A stretch of DNA of 30,114 nucleotides from Ruminococcaceae bacterium UBA2806 (lineage in GTDB: Bacteria; Bacillota; Clostridia; Oscillospirales; Acutalibacteraceae): the NCBI GenBank assembly GCA_002351795.1, contig DEHG01000013.1, positions 1 through 30,114 of the forward strand, read 5' to 3'. Below the pieces are notes generated by a model. The model was not told the origin of the DNA. It saw nothing but the letters and a program-made list of their open reading frames with translations, and ran no database searches. The position numbers and the translations under genes were made by a program. This document shows, piece after piece, positions 1 to 7,511 of this stretch; the first letter of the stretch is position 1; each line of letters starts with the position of its first letter.

Positions 1-21
1 ATAAAAAATGTATAAAAAGTG

Positions 22-50
22 TTTTTTATAATGACAAAATATGATATAAT
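22..50 (+). promoter_or_regulatory. candidate extended -10 promoter for the glycosyltransferase operon
   Basis: TATAAT at 45-50 is preceded by TG one base upstream (42-43), which makes an extended -10. The -35 region 17 bp upstream (22-27) is a T run and is weak. A start near 57 would give a leader of about 120 nt before the first gene. Called by eye from consensus only. Confidence 0.5.
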
Positions 51-93
51 ATAAAAGTATTATGTTTATGGTAAAGATAGAGAATAGTAAAAT

Positions 94-151
94 GCCGGTT
101 TATACCTGAGAGGTATATCGGAATTGTAAAACATCTGTCAGTCAGGTGTTT
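94..151 (+). promoter_or_regulatory. structured 5' leader with two consecutive hairpins
   Basis: Two stem-loops lie between the candidate promoter and the first gene. In the first, 101-106 (TATACC) pairs with 112-117 (GGTATA), extended by CCG/CGG at 95-97 and 119-121. In the second, 129-137 (AAACATCTG) pairs with 143-151 (CAGGTGTTT) through one G-U pair, with a 5-base loop. The second hairpin ends in TTTT, so it could act as a weak terminator or attenuator. I do not recognise it as a known riboswitch class. Confidence 0.4.
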
Positions 152-176
152 TCAGAATAATTGTTTGGTGATAGTT

Positions 177-1391
177 ATGAACGTGGTTATTTTTACGGAG
201 GTGTTTTCTCCGTATATCAGCGGAATATCTACCTATGCGGAGGTTCTTCGCAAGGGTCTTGAAAGCAGGGGGAACAAAGTTATTATTGTTGCTTCCTCAC
301 TGCATACTACACAGTCCTCGATAAGCAGAGGAGTTATACGCTGCCCTGCAAAAAGATCATGGAATAAATACGGCTATGAATGTAAGGATATTAATGATGT
401 TCATGTTATCCGCTTTCTGAGAAAATTCGAGCCGGATATAGTACATATCCTTACTGATACAAAAATAGGTTATATGGGAATAGCAATTGCCGACCGTTTT
501 CACTGTCCAACGGTCTTTTCGGTAATAGATAATTACGCCGATCGTTTTTCTGATAATTCAAAGCTTCTCTGGAAGATAAAAACATTCTTTGAAAAGCGTC
601 ATTTCTGTGATATGCTTGATAATGCACAGGCAATAACCTCTTCAAATAAAAGAGCAGCTCTTTTTATCCGTCATGCCGGAAGAAAAAGAAAGGTCCTGCT
701 GACGCCCGTAGCGACGGATAAAAAAAGATTTGATTATAAGAACACAAATCGTCAGGCTAAGCTGAAAATGAGAAAAAAGCTTGGCATACCCTCAAGGGCA
801 ACTGTCGCTGTATTTGCGGGAGATCTGACTGTTGCAAAGAATATTGAGTTTATGCTTAATGTTTTCCGCAGACAGCTCAGATATGAGGATAATATACATC
901 TTCTTATTGTAGGCGGAGGAACGGAAAGCGAATATCTGAGAGTACACTGCAATAAACACCATCTTAATGACAGAGTGCATTTTGCAGGGGTGCTTGCTCA
1001 CAGTGTAATGCCGGAGGTCCTGTCATCATGTGACATATATGTATGCAGTGCGGATGACGGTCTGCTTTCTATGTCGTTTGCAGAGGCAATGGCATGCGGT
1101 CTGCCTGTCCTTGTAAAGGAAGATAAGGAAAAATTTGTTTACAGCATGATAAAGCACGGAATGAACGGTTTTGTATATCAGGATGAAAGCACCTTTACAA
1201 AATACCTGAAAAAGATGTCGTTTTTCAGCGAGGGCGAAAAGGAAAAGCTGCGTTATATTGTAAGACATAGTCTTAATAATCTTAATTGTACATATATGGC
1301 GAAATGTATGGAAAAGGTTTACCTCAATGCAAGTGACGCTTATCATCCCAAAGAAACTTTAGTCGGCTTTGATGATGACCAACTTATGTAA
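177..1391 (+). CDS. GT4-family glycosyltransferase (diacylglycerol glucosyltransferase-like)
   Basis: Predicted 404-residue cytosolic or membrane-associated glycosyltransferase with two Rossmann-like halves (GT-B fold). The N-terminus has the beta strand and glycine-rich acceptor-side loop typical of GT4 (VIFTEVFSPYISGIS). The C-terminal half has VAVFAGDLTVAKN, LLIVGGG and the nucleotide-sugar motif SMSFAEAMACGLPVL. This subfamily includes glucosyltransferases that build glycolipid anchors; the acceptor here is inferred, not shown. I chose ATG 177 because the upstream TTG at 165 adds only four residues and neither start has a strong ribosome binding site. It lies 23 bases upstream of hprK on the same strand and is probably co-transcribed. 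It could instead act on another lipid or cell wall acceptor. Confidence 0.8.
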   Translation: MNVVIFTEVFSPYISGISTYAEVLRKGLESRGNKVIIVASSLHTTQSSISRGVIRCPAKRSWNKYGYECKDINDVHVIRFLRKFEPDIVHILTDTKIGYMGIAIADRFHCPTVFSVIDNYADRFSDNSKLLWKIKTFFEKRHFCDMLDNAQAITSSNKRAALFIRHAGRKRKVLLTPVATDKKRFDYKNTNRQAKLKMRKKLGIPSRATVAVFAGDLTVAKNIEFMLNVFRRQLRYEDNIHLLIVGGGTESEYLRVHCNKHHLNDRVHFAGVLAHSVMPEVLSSCDIYVCSADDGLLSMSFAEAMACGLPVLVKEDKEKFVYSMIKHGMNGFVYQDESTFTKYLKKMSFFSEGEKEKLRYIVRHSLNNLNCTYMAKCMEKVYLNASDAYHPKETLVGFDDDQLM

Positions 1392-1414
1392 AAAAATGAA
1401 AGCAGGTGTGTTTA

Positions 1415-2377
1415 ATGGAACCTAAGTTTTCGGTCAAACTTTCAAAAATAATAAAGGATGTAGGACTTGACGTTGCTTATATGCCCGGTGATCCGGAAAA
1501 AATAGAGATTTTTTCAAAAGATCTTACCCGTCCGGGTCTGGAGCTTACAGGATTTCTTGACTTCTTTGACAATGCAAGAATAATTCTTTTCGGAAATACT
1601 GAAAACAGCTATCTTAACCGTTTCAGCTCCGAGCAGAGATTTCATGTTCTTAACAGGCTTTTTGCGCTCAATCCTCCGGCAATAATCGTTACAAGAGGTA
1701 TAATTCCCTACGGCGAGCTTATGTCTGCCGCAGAAAAATATAAAATACCGGTTCTGAGAACATCAGAGCCTACCTCGGCAGTATCTGCGGCGCTTGTTAA
1801 TCTGCTGAATTTAGAGCTTGCGCCGAGAGTAACAAGACACGGCGTTCTTGTGGAGGTTTACGGTGAAGGTCTGCTTCTTGTAGGTGACAGCGGAGTAGGT
1901 AAGAGTGAAACTGCAATTGAGCTTATAAAGAGAGGTCACCGTCTTATTGCTGATGACGCCGTTGAAATCAGAAAGGTTTCAAATACATCTCTTATCGGTT
2001 CGGCGCCCGAAAATATCCGTCATTTTATTGAGCTGAGAGGCATAGGTATTATCAATGCCAGAAGGATATTCGGTATGGGTTCTGTCAAGCTGACGGAAAA
2101 AATAGATATGGTCATAAATCTTGAGCTTTGGGATAATAAGAAGGTCTATGACAGAATGGGTATGACAAGTGATATGACGGAGATCCTTGGCAATCAGGTT
2201 CCTATCGTTACAATACCCGTAAAACCAGGACGTAACCTTGCAGTTATTATTGAGGTTGCGGCTATGAACAACCGTCAGAGAAAGATGGGCTATAATGCCG
2301 CAAGAGAGCTGTTTTCTGCCCTCGGACTTGAATATCCCGAGGAAGAGGTAAATGATGTTAAGCTTATAGAGTTCTGA
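1415..2377 (+). CDS. hprK: HPr kinase/phosphorylase
   Basis: A 320-residue bifunctional enzyme that phosphorylates and dephosphorylates Ser46 of HPr/Crh. In Firmicutes this is the sensor step of CcpA-mediated carbon catabolite repression. Visible features are the N-terminal domain, the P-loop GDSGVGKS (about residues 157-164) with the His of TRHG upstream, the family signature ELRGIGIINARRIFG (about 206-220), and the C-terminal PVKPGRN block. Length matches the family. The start is ATG 1415 with AGCAGGTG upstream rather than GTG 1406. It is followed by murB and rapZ, as in many Clostridia. No ptsH, crh or ccpA lies in the window. Confidence 0.96.
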   Translation: MEPKFSVKLSKIIKDVGLDVAYMPGDPEKIEIFSKDLTRPGLELTGFLDFFDNARIILFGNTENSYLNRFSSEQRFHVLNRLFALNPPAIIVTRGIIPYGELMSAAEKYKIPVLRTSEPTSAVSAALVNLLNLELAPRVTRHGVLVEVYGEGLLLVGDSGVGKSETAIELIKRGHRLIADDAVEIRKVSNTSLIGSAPENIRHFIELRGIGIINARRIFGMGSVKLTEKIDMVINLELWDNKKVYDRMGMTSDMTEILGNQVPIVTIPVKPGRNLAVIIEVAAMNNRQRKMGYNAARELFSALGLEYPEEEVNDVKLIEF

Positions 2378-2437
2378 TATGGGGCAGTTTACGGAACCAT
2401 GGTCAGAAATACCGATAGTTACAATAAGGAGTTAAGT

Positions 2438-3346
2438 ATGATAAGTGAAAAGCTTAAAGATCTGATAATTAACGAGGACTGCAATGCTTATTTCAATGAG
2501 CCTATGAGTCTTCATACAAGCTTCCGCATAGGAGGAAAAACAGACTGCTTCTGTGAGATAAATACAATGCAGTCGCTTAAAAAGATAATAGCGCAGTGCA
2601 GGGAGGACGGCACGGAATACTTCATTATCGGCCTCGGTTCAAACCTTCTTGTAAGCGATGAAGGGATCGAAGGCATCGTAATAAAATTAGGCGGAGAGTT
2701 TGAGGAGATCAGTTTTGAAGATGATGATACTATCCGCTGCGGCGCAGGTGTAAGTCTTGCGAAAATGTGTCTGTTTGCAAAGAATAAGGGACTTGGCGGG
2801 GCAGAATTCGCATGGGGGATACCCGGTTCTGTCGGCGGAGCAGTATTCATGAATGCAGGCGCTTACGGCGGAGAAATGAAGGATATTGTTGTATCCTCAC
2901 ATTATCTTGACGAGGACGGCAATATCGGGGAAATGGTCGGGGCAGCGCATGAATTTTCCTATCGTCACAGTATATATTGCGACAGAAAGTTTACTATCAT
3001 TGATGTTTCGGTAAAGCTGTCACCGAAAAGCAAAAACGAGATATTCTATCTCATGCAGGATACAATGGATAAGCGAAAGAAAAAACAGCCGCTTAACCGT
3101 CCGAGCGCAGGAAGTGTTTTCAAGCGTCCGGAAAACGGCTTTGCAGCTGCTATTATAGAGGAATGCGGTCTGAAGGGCGTTTCTGTAGGAGATGCCCAGG
3201 TAAGCGAAAAGCACAGCGGATTTATCGTAAATAACGGCAAGGCAAAGGCTGAGGATGTAAAGGCGCTTATCAGGAAGGTGCAGGAAACAGTTAAGGAGAA
3301 AACAGGAATTGAGCTTGAATGTGAGGTAAGGTTCGTCGGCAGATAA
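2438..3346 (+). CDS. murB: UDP-N-acetylenolpyruvoylglucosamine reductase
   Basis: A 302-residue cytosolic flavoenzyme that reduces UDP-GlcNAc-enolpyruvate to UDP-MurNAc with NADPH, the second committed step of peptidoglycan synthesis. FAD-binding motifs are GLGSNLLVSD (about 65-74) and WGIPGSVGGAVFMNAGAYGG (about 126-145). The catalytic-region motifs are YRHS (Arg about 176), NRPSAGSVFKRP (Ser about 226) and ELECEVRF near the C-terminus. It looks like a type II (MurBb) enzyme because it is short. ATG 2438 is chosen because AAGGAG lies six bases upstream; an in-frame ATG at 2399 has no such site. It lies 60 bases after hprK. Confidence 0.96.
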   Translation: MISEKLKDLIINEDCNAYFNEPMSLHTSFRIGGKTDCFCEINTMQSLKKIIAQCREDGTEYFIIGLGSNLLVSDEGIEGIVIKLGGEFEEISFEDDDTIRCGAGVSLAKMCLFAKNKGLGGAEFAWGIPGSVGGAVFMNAGAYGGEMKDIVVSSHYLDEDGNIGEMVGAAHEFSYRHSIYCDRKFTIIDVSVKLSPKSKNEIFYLMQDTMDKRKKKQPLNRPSAGSVFKRPENGFAAAIIEECGLKGVSVGDAQVSEKHSGFIVNNGKAKAEDVKALIRKVQETVKEKTGIELECEVRFVGR

Positions 3347-3403
3347 TAAGCGGGACCGCTTCACAGATACAGGTATTTCAGCAAATCGATCAGGTGGGAA
3401 TAA

Positions 3404-4264
3404 ATGGAATTTATTATCATAACAGGATTGTCAGGTGCAGGCAAATCCGTAGCAATGAAAAATATGGAGGATATCGGCTATTACTGCGTGGATAATATCC
3501 CGCCTACTCTGGTATCAGTGTTTTATGAGCTTTGTGAAAAGACTGACGATCAGAGAATGAAAAAAGTAGCCGTTGTTACGGATATCAGATCGGGAGATGT
3601 TTTCGATGATCTTTTTGCCTCAGTTGACAAGCTGAAAGCAGAGGATAAAAAATATAAGATACTATTTCTTGACGCAAGGGATGATGTTCTTCTGCGCCGT
3701 TTCAAGGAAACAAGAAGAAAACATCCGCTCAGCGAAAATTCCGTATCTACAGAGTCAGCGGTAGCGATGGAAAGAGAGCTGCTTATGCCGGTAAAGGCAA
3801 GGGCGGATTATGTGATAGATACATCCCTGCTTTCCACAACACAGCTGCGTGAGCGTATTACGGCATTATTTTTGGGTAATATATCACTGGGTCTTACCGT
3901 CACCTGTATGTCTTTCGGCTTTAAATACGGACTTCCTGCCGAAGCTGATCTTGTATTTGATGTGCGCTGTCTGCCGAATCCGTTTTATATTCCGGAGCTT
4001 AAACACCATACCGGGCTTGAGGATTGTGTGTATGATTATGTAATGAAGTTTGACCAGTCAAAGGGCTATGCAGAGAGAATGCTCGATTTAGTGGATTATT
4101 CACTTCCGCTTTACCGCAGCGAGGGAAAAAGTCAGCTTGTTATTGCGGTTGGCTGTACAGGCGGAAAGCACCGTTCTGTAACGCTTACGAGGGTACTGTA
4201 TCAGCATTTGCTTGACGGAGGTCAGAGAACTATAGTGCATCACCGTGATGTGACAAAGCATTGA
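3404..4264 (+). CDS. rapZ: RapZ/YvcJ-family nucleotide-binding protein
   Basis: A 286-residue P-loop protein of the RapZ (YvcJ) family. The N-terminal kinase-like domain carries GLSGAGKS (residues 8-15) and ILFLDARDD with RRFKETRRKHPL downstream. The C-terminal domain carries VAVGCTGGKHRSV, which in E. coli RapZ belongs to the RNA-binding and glucosamine-6-phosphate-sensing half. In E. coli it guides RNase E to the sRNA GlmZ; in B. subtilis it hydrolyses GTP and affects competence. No GlmZ equivalent is expected here, so the exact role is open. AGGTGGGA precedes the ATG. It sits between murB and whiA. Confidence 0.94.
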   Translation: MEFIIITGLSGAGKSVAMKNMEDIGYYCVDNIPPTLVSVFYELCEKTDDQRMKKVAVVTDIRSGDVFDDLFASVDKLKAEDKKYKILFLDARDDVLLRRFKETRRKHPLSENSVSTESAVAMERELLMPVKARADYVIDTSLLSTTQLRERITALFLGNISLGLTVTCMSFGFKYGLPAEADLVFDVRCLPNPFYIPELKHHTGLEDCVYDYVMKFDQSKGYAERMLDLVDYSLPLYRSEGKSQLVIAVGCTGGKHRSVTLTRVLYQHLLDGGQRTIVHHRDVTKH

Positions 4265-4298
4265 TACAGAGTGCGGGTCATGGAAAAGAGGAAGACAT

Positions 4299-5216
4299 AT
4301 GTCATTTTCAAAGGATACCAAAAAAGAGATGTGTTCTATTGAAGCAGGGTCGGAAGAGGAAAAAAAGGCGCTGATATATGGGATGCTGCTTTTTTCAAAG
4401 GTTTTTTCTCCTGATGCTGTATCCTTTACAACTGAATGTCATGACGCTGCAGTATATTATTCGCAGCTTGTTTCATCCCTTACATCTGTAATAGTCGAAA
4501 CATCGGTCAGCCTTACAAGAAAAGGCGCAGACGGTAAAAGCTGCAGTCTGACAATACCGGACAGCGCAGACTGCCGCAGACTGTTTGACTATTTCGGTCA
4601 TGATGCGAACTCCCTTAGCCTAAGGATAAACCGTTCAAATATTGATGAGGAAGGGGCTTTGCCGTTTTTTCTCAGGGGCGCATTTCTTGTATGCGGGAAT
4701 GTCAGCGACCCGGGGAAGGATTATCACCTTGAATTTGCCGTTCCGCATATGAATTTAGCAAAGGATCTTGCAAGAGTGATAAGCGAAACAGAGGTATTGT
4801 CCGCCGAGCCTAAGACGGTAAGGCGCAAGGGGAGCTATGTTGTATATATAAAGGAAAGCGACAGTATTGCAGATATACTGACATATATGGGCGCACAGAT
4901 GGCGTCTCTTGAGATAATGCAGAAAAAGATATATAAATCTGTACGCAATAAGGTCAACCGTCAGATAAATTCCGAAACTGCAAACAGCAATAAGACTGCA
5001 CTTGCATCTGCAAAGCAGCTTGCTGCAATTGATAAGATCAAAAAAACAAAGGGAATGAGTTATCTGTCCGATGATCTGCGGGAGCTTGCCCAGCTTCGCA
5101 TCGACAATCCTGAATTCAATCTTCGGGAGCTTGGCGAGGCGCTGAGCACACCGATAAGCCGTTCCGGAGTGAACCATAGGCTTATGAGAATAATGGAGAT
5201 AGCGGAAAACCTGTAA
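4299..5216 (+). CDS. whiA: WhiA-family DNA-binding regulator
   Basis: A 305-residue regulator with an N-terminal homing-endonuclease-like (LAGLIDADG-derived) half and a C-terminal helix-turn-helix. The C-terminus shows NFRELGEAL-like spacing in RIDNPEFNLRELGEALSTP followed by SRSGVNHRLMRI. In Streptomyces WhiA controls sporulation septation; in Bacillus it affects cell division and chromosome segregation. AGAGGAAG precedes the ATG. It follows rapZ by 34 bases with no yvcK/glmR between them, unlike the common order rapZ-yvcK-whiA. It is the last gene of this plus-strand block. Confidence 0.95.
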   Translation: MSFSKDTKKEMCSIEAGSEEEKKALIYGMLLFSKVFSPDAVSFTTECHDAAVYYSQLVSSLTSVIVETSVSLTRKGADGKSCSLTIPDSADCRRLFDYFGHDANSLSLRINRSNIDEEGALPFFLRGAFLVCGNVSDPGKDYHLEFAVPHMNLAKDLARVISETEVLSAEPKTVRRKGSYVVYIKESDSIADILTYMGAQMASLEIMQKKIYKSVRNKVNRQINSETANSNKTALASAKQLAAIDKIKKTKGMSYLSDDLRELAQLRIDNPEFNLRELGEALSTPISRSGVNHRLMRIMEIAENL

Positions 5217-5221
5217 ATAAT

Positions 5222-5257
5222 AAAAAACTGCCGGCGGTTCGATCTGAACCGCCGGCA
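5222..5257 (-). terminator. strong hairpin terminator between convergent whiA and the GTPase operon
   Basis: A perfect 12-bp stem (5229-5240 with 5246-5257, GC-rich GCCGGCGG core) has a 5-base loop. Read on the minus strand it is followed by GTTTTTTA, a good U tract for the GTPase gene ending at 5264. Plus-strand termination after whiA is also likely but has a poorer T tract. Confidence 0.85.
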
Positions 5258-5263
5258 TTGATC

Positions 5264-6217
5264 TTATCCGAAATAAACAACTTCTTCGCTTGGCTTGTCT
5301 GCCTTTTCAACGGACCTGACATAGAGCATAGGACCCGTTTCACCGTTGAATACAGGGTCTTTAACAGCTTTTACCTCAGCGGTAATAGTATACCAGCCCT
5401 TGTTTTTTATGCTGTCTGTCTTTGCCCAGTGACAAAGGAAACCGACAAACTGTATATCCTCGGCGCAGCAGGTCATGGCATTTCTGCCGCCTACGAATGT
5501 CCCCTTAGGCAGACGGGGACTTCTTACCGTCATACCCTTGAAACGTATGGTCTTTCCGTCATAGTTGGCTGTGTTTTCCATTGCGTCCATATAAAGAAGC
5601 CCGAAATCCTCATCCTTGACCTCAACGATATCGGCGTCCATATCATAGGGGAGTGGATCAACAATGTCGTCATTTTCCATTGTTCCGTCCTCATATTCAT
5701 AAACGATGGCGGTACGTCTGCTGACCTGTCTTACAAGGGAATGAAGCGGCATCTTGTCAAGACCGGGTTTACAGCGGTTAAAGAAAACCACTTCAGTGCT
5801 GTTGAGCTTGTCATAAACAAGCTGGCGCATATTATTGTTGTATGAAAGAATGGAATTTGCATCGGCAAACATCATGATCTGATATATCTGCCAGTTATCC
5901 GGCAGAGCCATACCAAGCTCCTGTAATGTCCACATTCCGTTGTATTCTATCATTACACGTTCAGCCCTGCTTTTTTTGAGGCAGTCTGTGAGGAATTTGC
6001 GGTTAAGGTCTTCCTTTCCGTCTGCAACTACAACGGTGACATTATTGCCGCCCGTATATTTTGATGTATCCAGCTCTTCCTCGCCGTCCTCAAAAAGCAG
6101 GCAGAGAGTTCTTTCCTTAGTCTGGAAACGCTGGTCACAGAGGGTGTCGTGTATAAATTTTGTTTTGCCTCCGTCAAGGAAGCCTAAAAACAGATAAACC
6201 GGTATCGGATCTGCCAT
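5264..6217 (-). CDS. divergent G3E GTPase fused to a YcgQ/TIGR03943-like C-terminal domain
   Basis: A 317-residue protein with two parts. Residues 1 to about 180 form a CobW/UreG-type GTPase domain: Walker A GFLDGGKT (12-19), a degenerate Walker B IEYNGM (90-95), and NRCKPG in place of NKxD. The CxCC metal motif usual in COG0523 is absent. Residues about 203-317 resemble the C-terminal part of YcgQ (TIGR03943/DUF1980): NYDGKTIRFKG, GGRNAMTCCAED (Cys 250 and 251), then GPMLYVRSVEK. No membrane segment is predicted, so it is probably cytosolic. Its start has AAAAGGAGA about nine bases upstream. It is the second gene of an operon, 23 bases after the His-rich GTPase. The tail likeness is from memory and a profile search would settle it; a metal-trafficking role is inference. 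Confidence 0.75.
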   Translation of the reverse strand: MADPIPVYLFLGFLDGGKTKFIHDTLCDQRFQTKERTLCLLFEDGEEELDTSKYTGGNNVTVVVADGKEDLNRKFLTDCLKKSRAERVMIEYNGMWTLQELGMALPDNWQIYQIMMFADANSILSYNNNMRQLVYDKLNSTEVVFFNRCKPGLDKMPLHSLVRQVSRRTAIVYEYEDGTMENDDIVDPLPYDMDADIVEVKDEDFGLLYMDAMENTANYDGKTIRFKGMTVRSPRLPKGTFVGGRNAMTCCAEDIQFVGFLCHWAKTDSIKNKGWYTITAEVKAVKDPVFNGETGPMLYVRSVEKADKPSEEVVYFG

Positions 6218-6240
6218 ACTTATCGTCTCCTTTTCTCAGA

Positions 6241-7386
6241 TCAAACTCCGAACAATGCTTTCAGCTCATCCTCGTTAAGCTTGGAGCCGATAACACAGAT
6301 ACGTCCCGTATAATCCGCTGCGCCTGTTCTGACGTCAATTTCCTCGGGTACAAAGTCGTAATGTATCCACTGACCGTCTTTTCCGGCAACAATGCCTTTT
6401 GCACGAAGTATCATGCCGTATTTTTCACTGTCTGCAAAGGATGCAAGGATCGATTTTATCTCGTCGATAGTAAATTTCTTTGCGGTTTCAACGCCCCAGC
6501 TTGTGAAGACCTCATCGGCATGATGATGGTGGTGATGTCCGTGTTCGTGGTCATGATCGTGACAGTGACACTCTTCGCCGTCCTCGTGGTGATGATGATG
6601 CTCATGGTCATGATGGTGACACTCTTCGCCGTCCTCATGGTGATGATGCTCGTGGTCATGGTCATGATGGTGGCACTCTTCGCCGTCCTCATGGTGGTGA
6701 TGATGCTCATGGTCATGGTCGTGACAGTGACACTCTTCGCCGTCCTCGTGATGATGGTGATGCTCTTCCTCGACATCCTCAACAGTGAGCAGAGCCTTTC
6801 CGTCCGCAGCTGAGAGAATCTGTTTGCCTGTAAGCTCATCCCAGGGAGTCGTAACTATCGAGGCTTTTGTGTTGTGTTCTCTTATCATAGAGATAGCCTT
6901 GTCAAGCTTTTCATCTGAGACATTCTGTGTACGGCTGAGGATGATGGTGCTGGCAAATTCGATCTGGTTGTTATAGAACTCACCGAAGTTTTTCATATAG
7001 CTTTTCACCTTGGTGGCGTCGGCAACGGTGATAAAGCTGTTGAGCATTACATCATCGCTTGCAACGCTTTTGACCGCATTGATTACATCGGAAAGCTTTC
7101 CGACGCCTGAGGGTTCTATAAGTATCCTGTCGGGGTGATACTCTTCAAGCACCTTATTGAGAGCCTCACGGAAATCGCCTACCAGTGAACAGCAGATACA
7201 GCCGGAATTCATTTCATTGATCTTGATACCGGCTTCCTTGAGGAAACCGCCGTCAATGCCGATCTCACCGAATTCGTTTTCGATAAGAACGAGCTGTTCA
7301 TTTTCATAGCCTTCCTTAATGAGCTTTTTTATAAGCGTGGTTTTGCCTGCGCCTAAGAAGCCCGAAAAAATATCAATTCTTGTCAT
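6241..7386 (-). CDS. COG0523/CobW-family metal-chaperone GTPase with His-rich repeat insert
   Basis: A 381-residue G3E GTPase. Walker A GFLGAGKTT is at 9-17, the metal motif GCICC at 62-66, Walker B ILIEPSG at 88-94. A His/Cys/Asp/Glu-rich insert spans 209-289, and a CobW C-terminal domain follows from about 290 (WIHYDFVPEEIDVR). COG0523 proteins insert or buffer metals (Zn, Co, Ni), and His-rich inserts bind Zn, Ni or Co. The metal cannot be read from sequence, though zinc is the commonest case in Firmicutes. ATG 7386 is chosen over the longer frame because AAAAGGAGAG sits just upstream. It is first in a two-gene operon with a promoter at 7430-7458. Confidence 0.93.
   Translation of the reverse strand: MTRIDIFSGFLGAGKTTLIKKLIKEGYENEQLVLIENEFGEIGIDGGFLKEAGIKINEMNSGCICCSLVGDFREALNKVLEEYHPDRILIEPSGVGKLSDVINAVKSVASDDVMLNSFITVADATKVKSYMKNFGEFYNNQIEFASTIILSRTQNVSDEKLDKAISMIREHNTKASIVTTPWDELTGKQILSAADGKALLTVEDVEEEHHHHHEDGEECHCHDHDHEHHHHHEDGEECHHHDHDHEHHHHEDGEECHHHDHEHHHHHEDGEECHCHDHDHEHGHHHHHHADEVFTSWGVETAKKFTIDEIKSILASFADSEKYGMILRAKGIVAGKDGQWIHYDFVPEEIDVRTGAADYTGRICVIGSKLNEDELKALFGV
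6520..6762 (-). repeat. in-frame tandem repeat encoding a His-rich metal-binding segment
   Basis: Four near-identical units lie inside the G3E GTPase gene. Each contains EDGEECH followed by alternating His/Asp/Glu and a poly-His run. The conserved DNA core CACTCTTCGCCGTCCTC starts at 6569, 6620, 6674 and 6731 on the plus strand, so unit lengths are 51, 54 and 57 bp, all multiples of three. The segment holds about 40 His and 6 Cys. Length variation by slippage or recombination between units without loss of frame is expected. Confidence 0.9.
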
Positions 7387-7421
7387 GATCTTTCTCTCCT
7401 TTTTTCCGGATATTATTTTTA

Positions 7422-7436
7422 CCGTACTAATTATAC
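7422..7436 (-). promoter_or_regulatory. candidate Zur-like operator over the GTPase -10 box
   Basis: The 15-base stretch CCGTACTAATTATAC matches the Bacillus-type Zur consensus TCGTAATNATTACGA at 9 of 14 defined positions by my manual alignment. It overlaps the -10 hexamer (7430-7435), where a repressor would block transcription. AT-rich promoters give chance matches, so this is a hypothesis supported mainly by the metal-chaperone genes it would control. Confidence 0.3.
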
Positions 7437-7458
7437 ACCCTTTATTTGTAAAATTCAA
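7430..7458 (-). promoter_or_regulatory. sigma-A-type promoter of the G3E GTPase operon
   Basis: On the minus strand, TTGAAT (7453-7458) and TATAAT (7430-7435) are separated by exactly 17 bp, and a leader of about 35 nt leads to the ribosome binding site of the His-rich GTPase. It lies just downstream of the rodA stop codon, so the GTPase operon can be expressed separately from rodA. Confidence 0.8.
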
Positions 7459-7511
7459 CTCATTAACAAAAGAATGTCATTCCGGCATTAAGTAGTGCAT
7501 TTTGTGATTGG

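Noticed and set aside
5258..5845. 195-residue plus-strand ORF opposite the G3E GTPase gene
   Set aside because: It lies inside a real gene on the other strand, lacks a ribosome binding site and shows no recognisable motif.
6160..6813. 217-residue plus-strand ORF with a hydrophobic Met/Val-rich repeat
   Set aside because: It is the antisense reading of the His-rich repeat (CAT/GTG codons read backwards); not a membrane protein gene.
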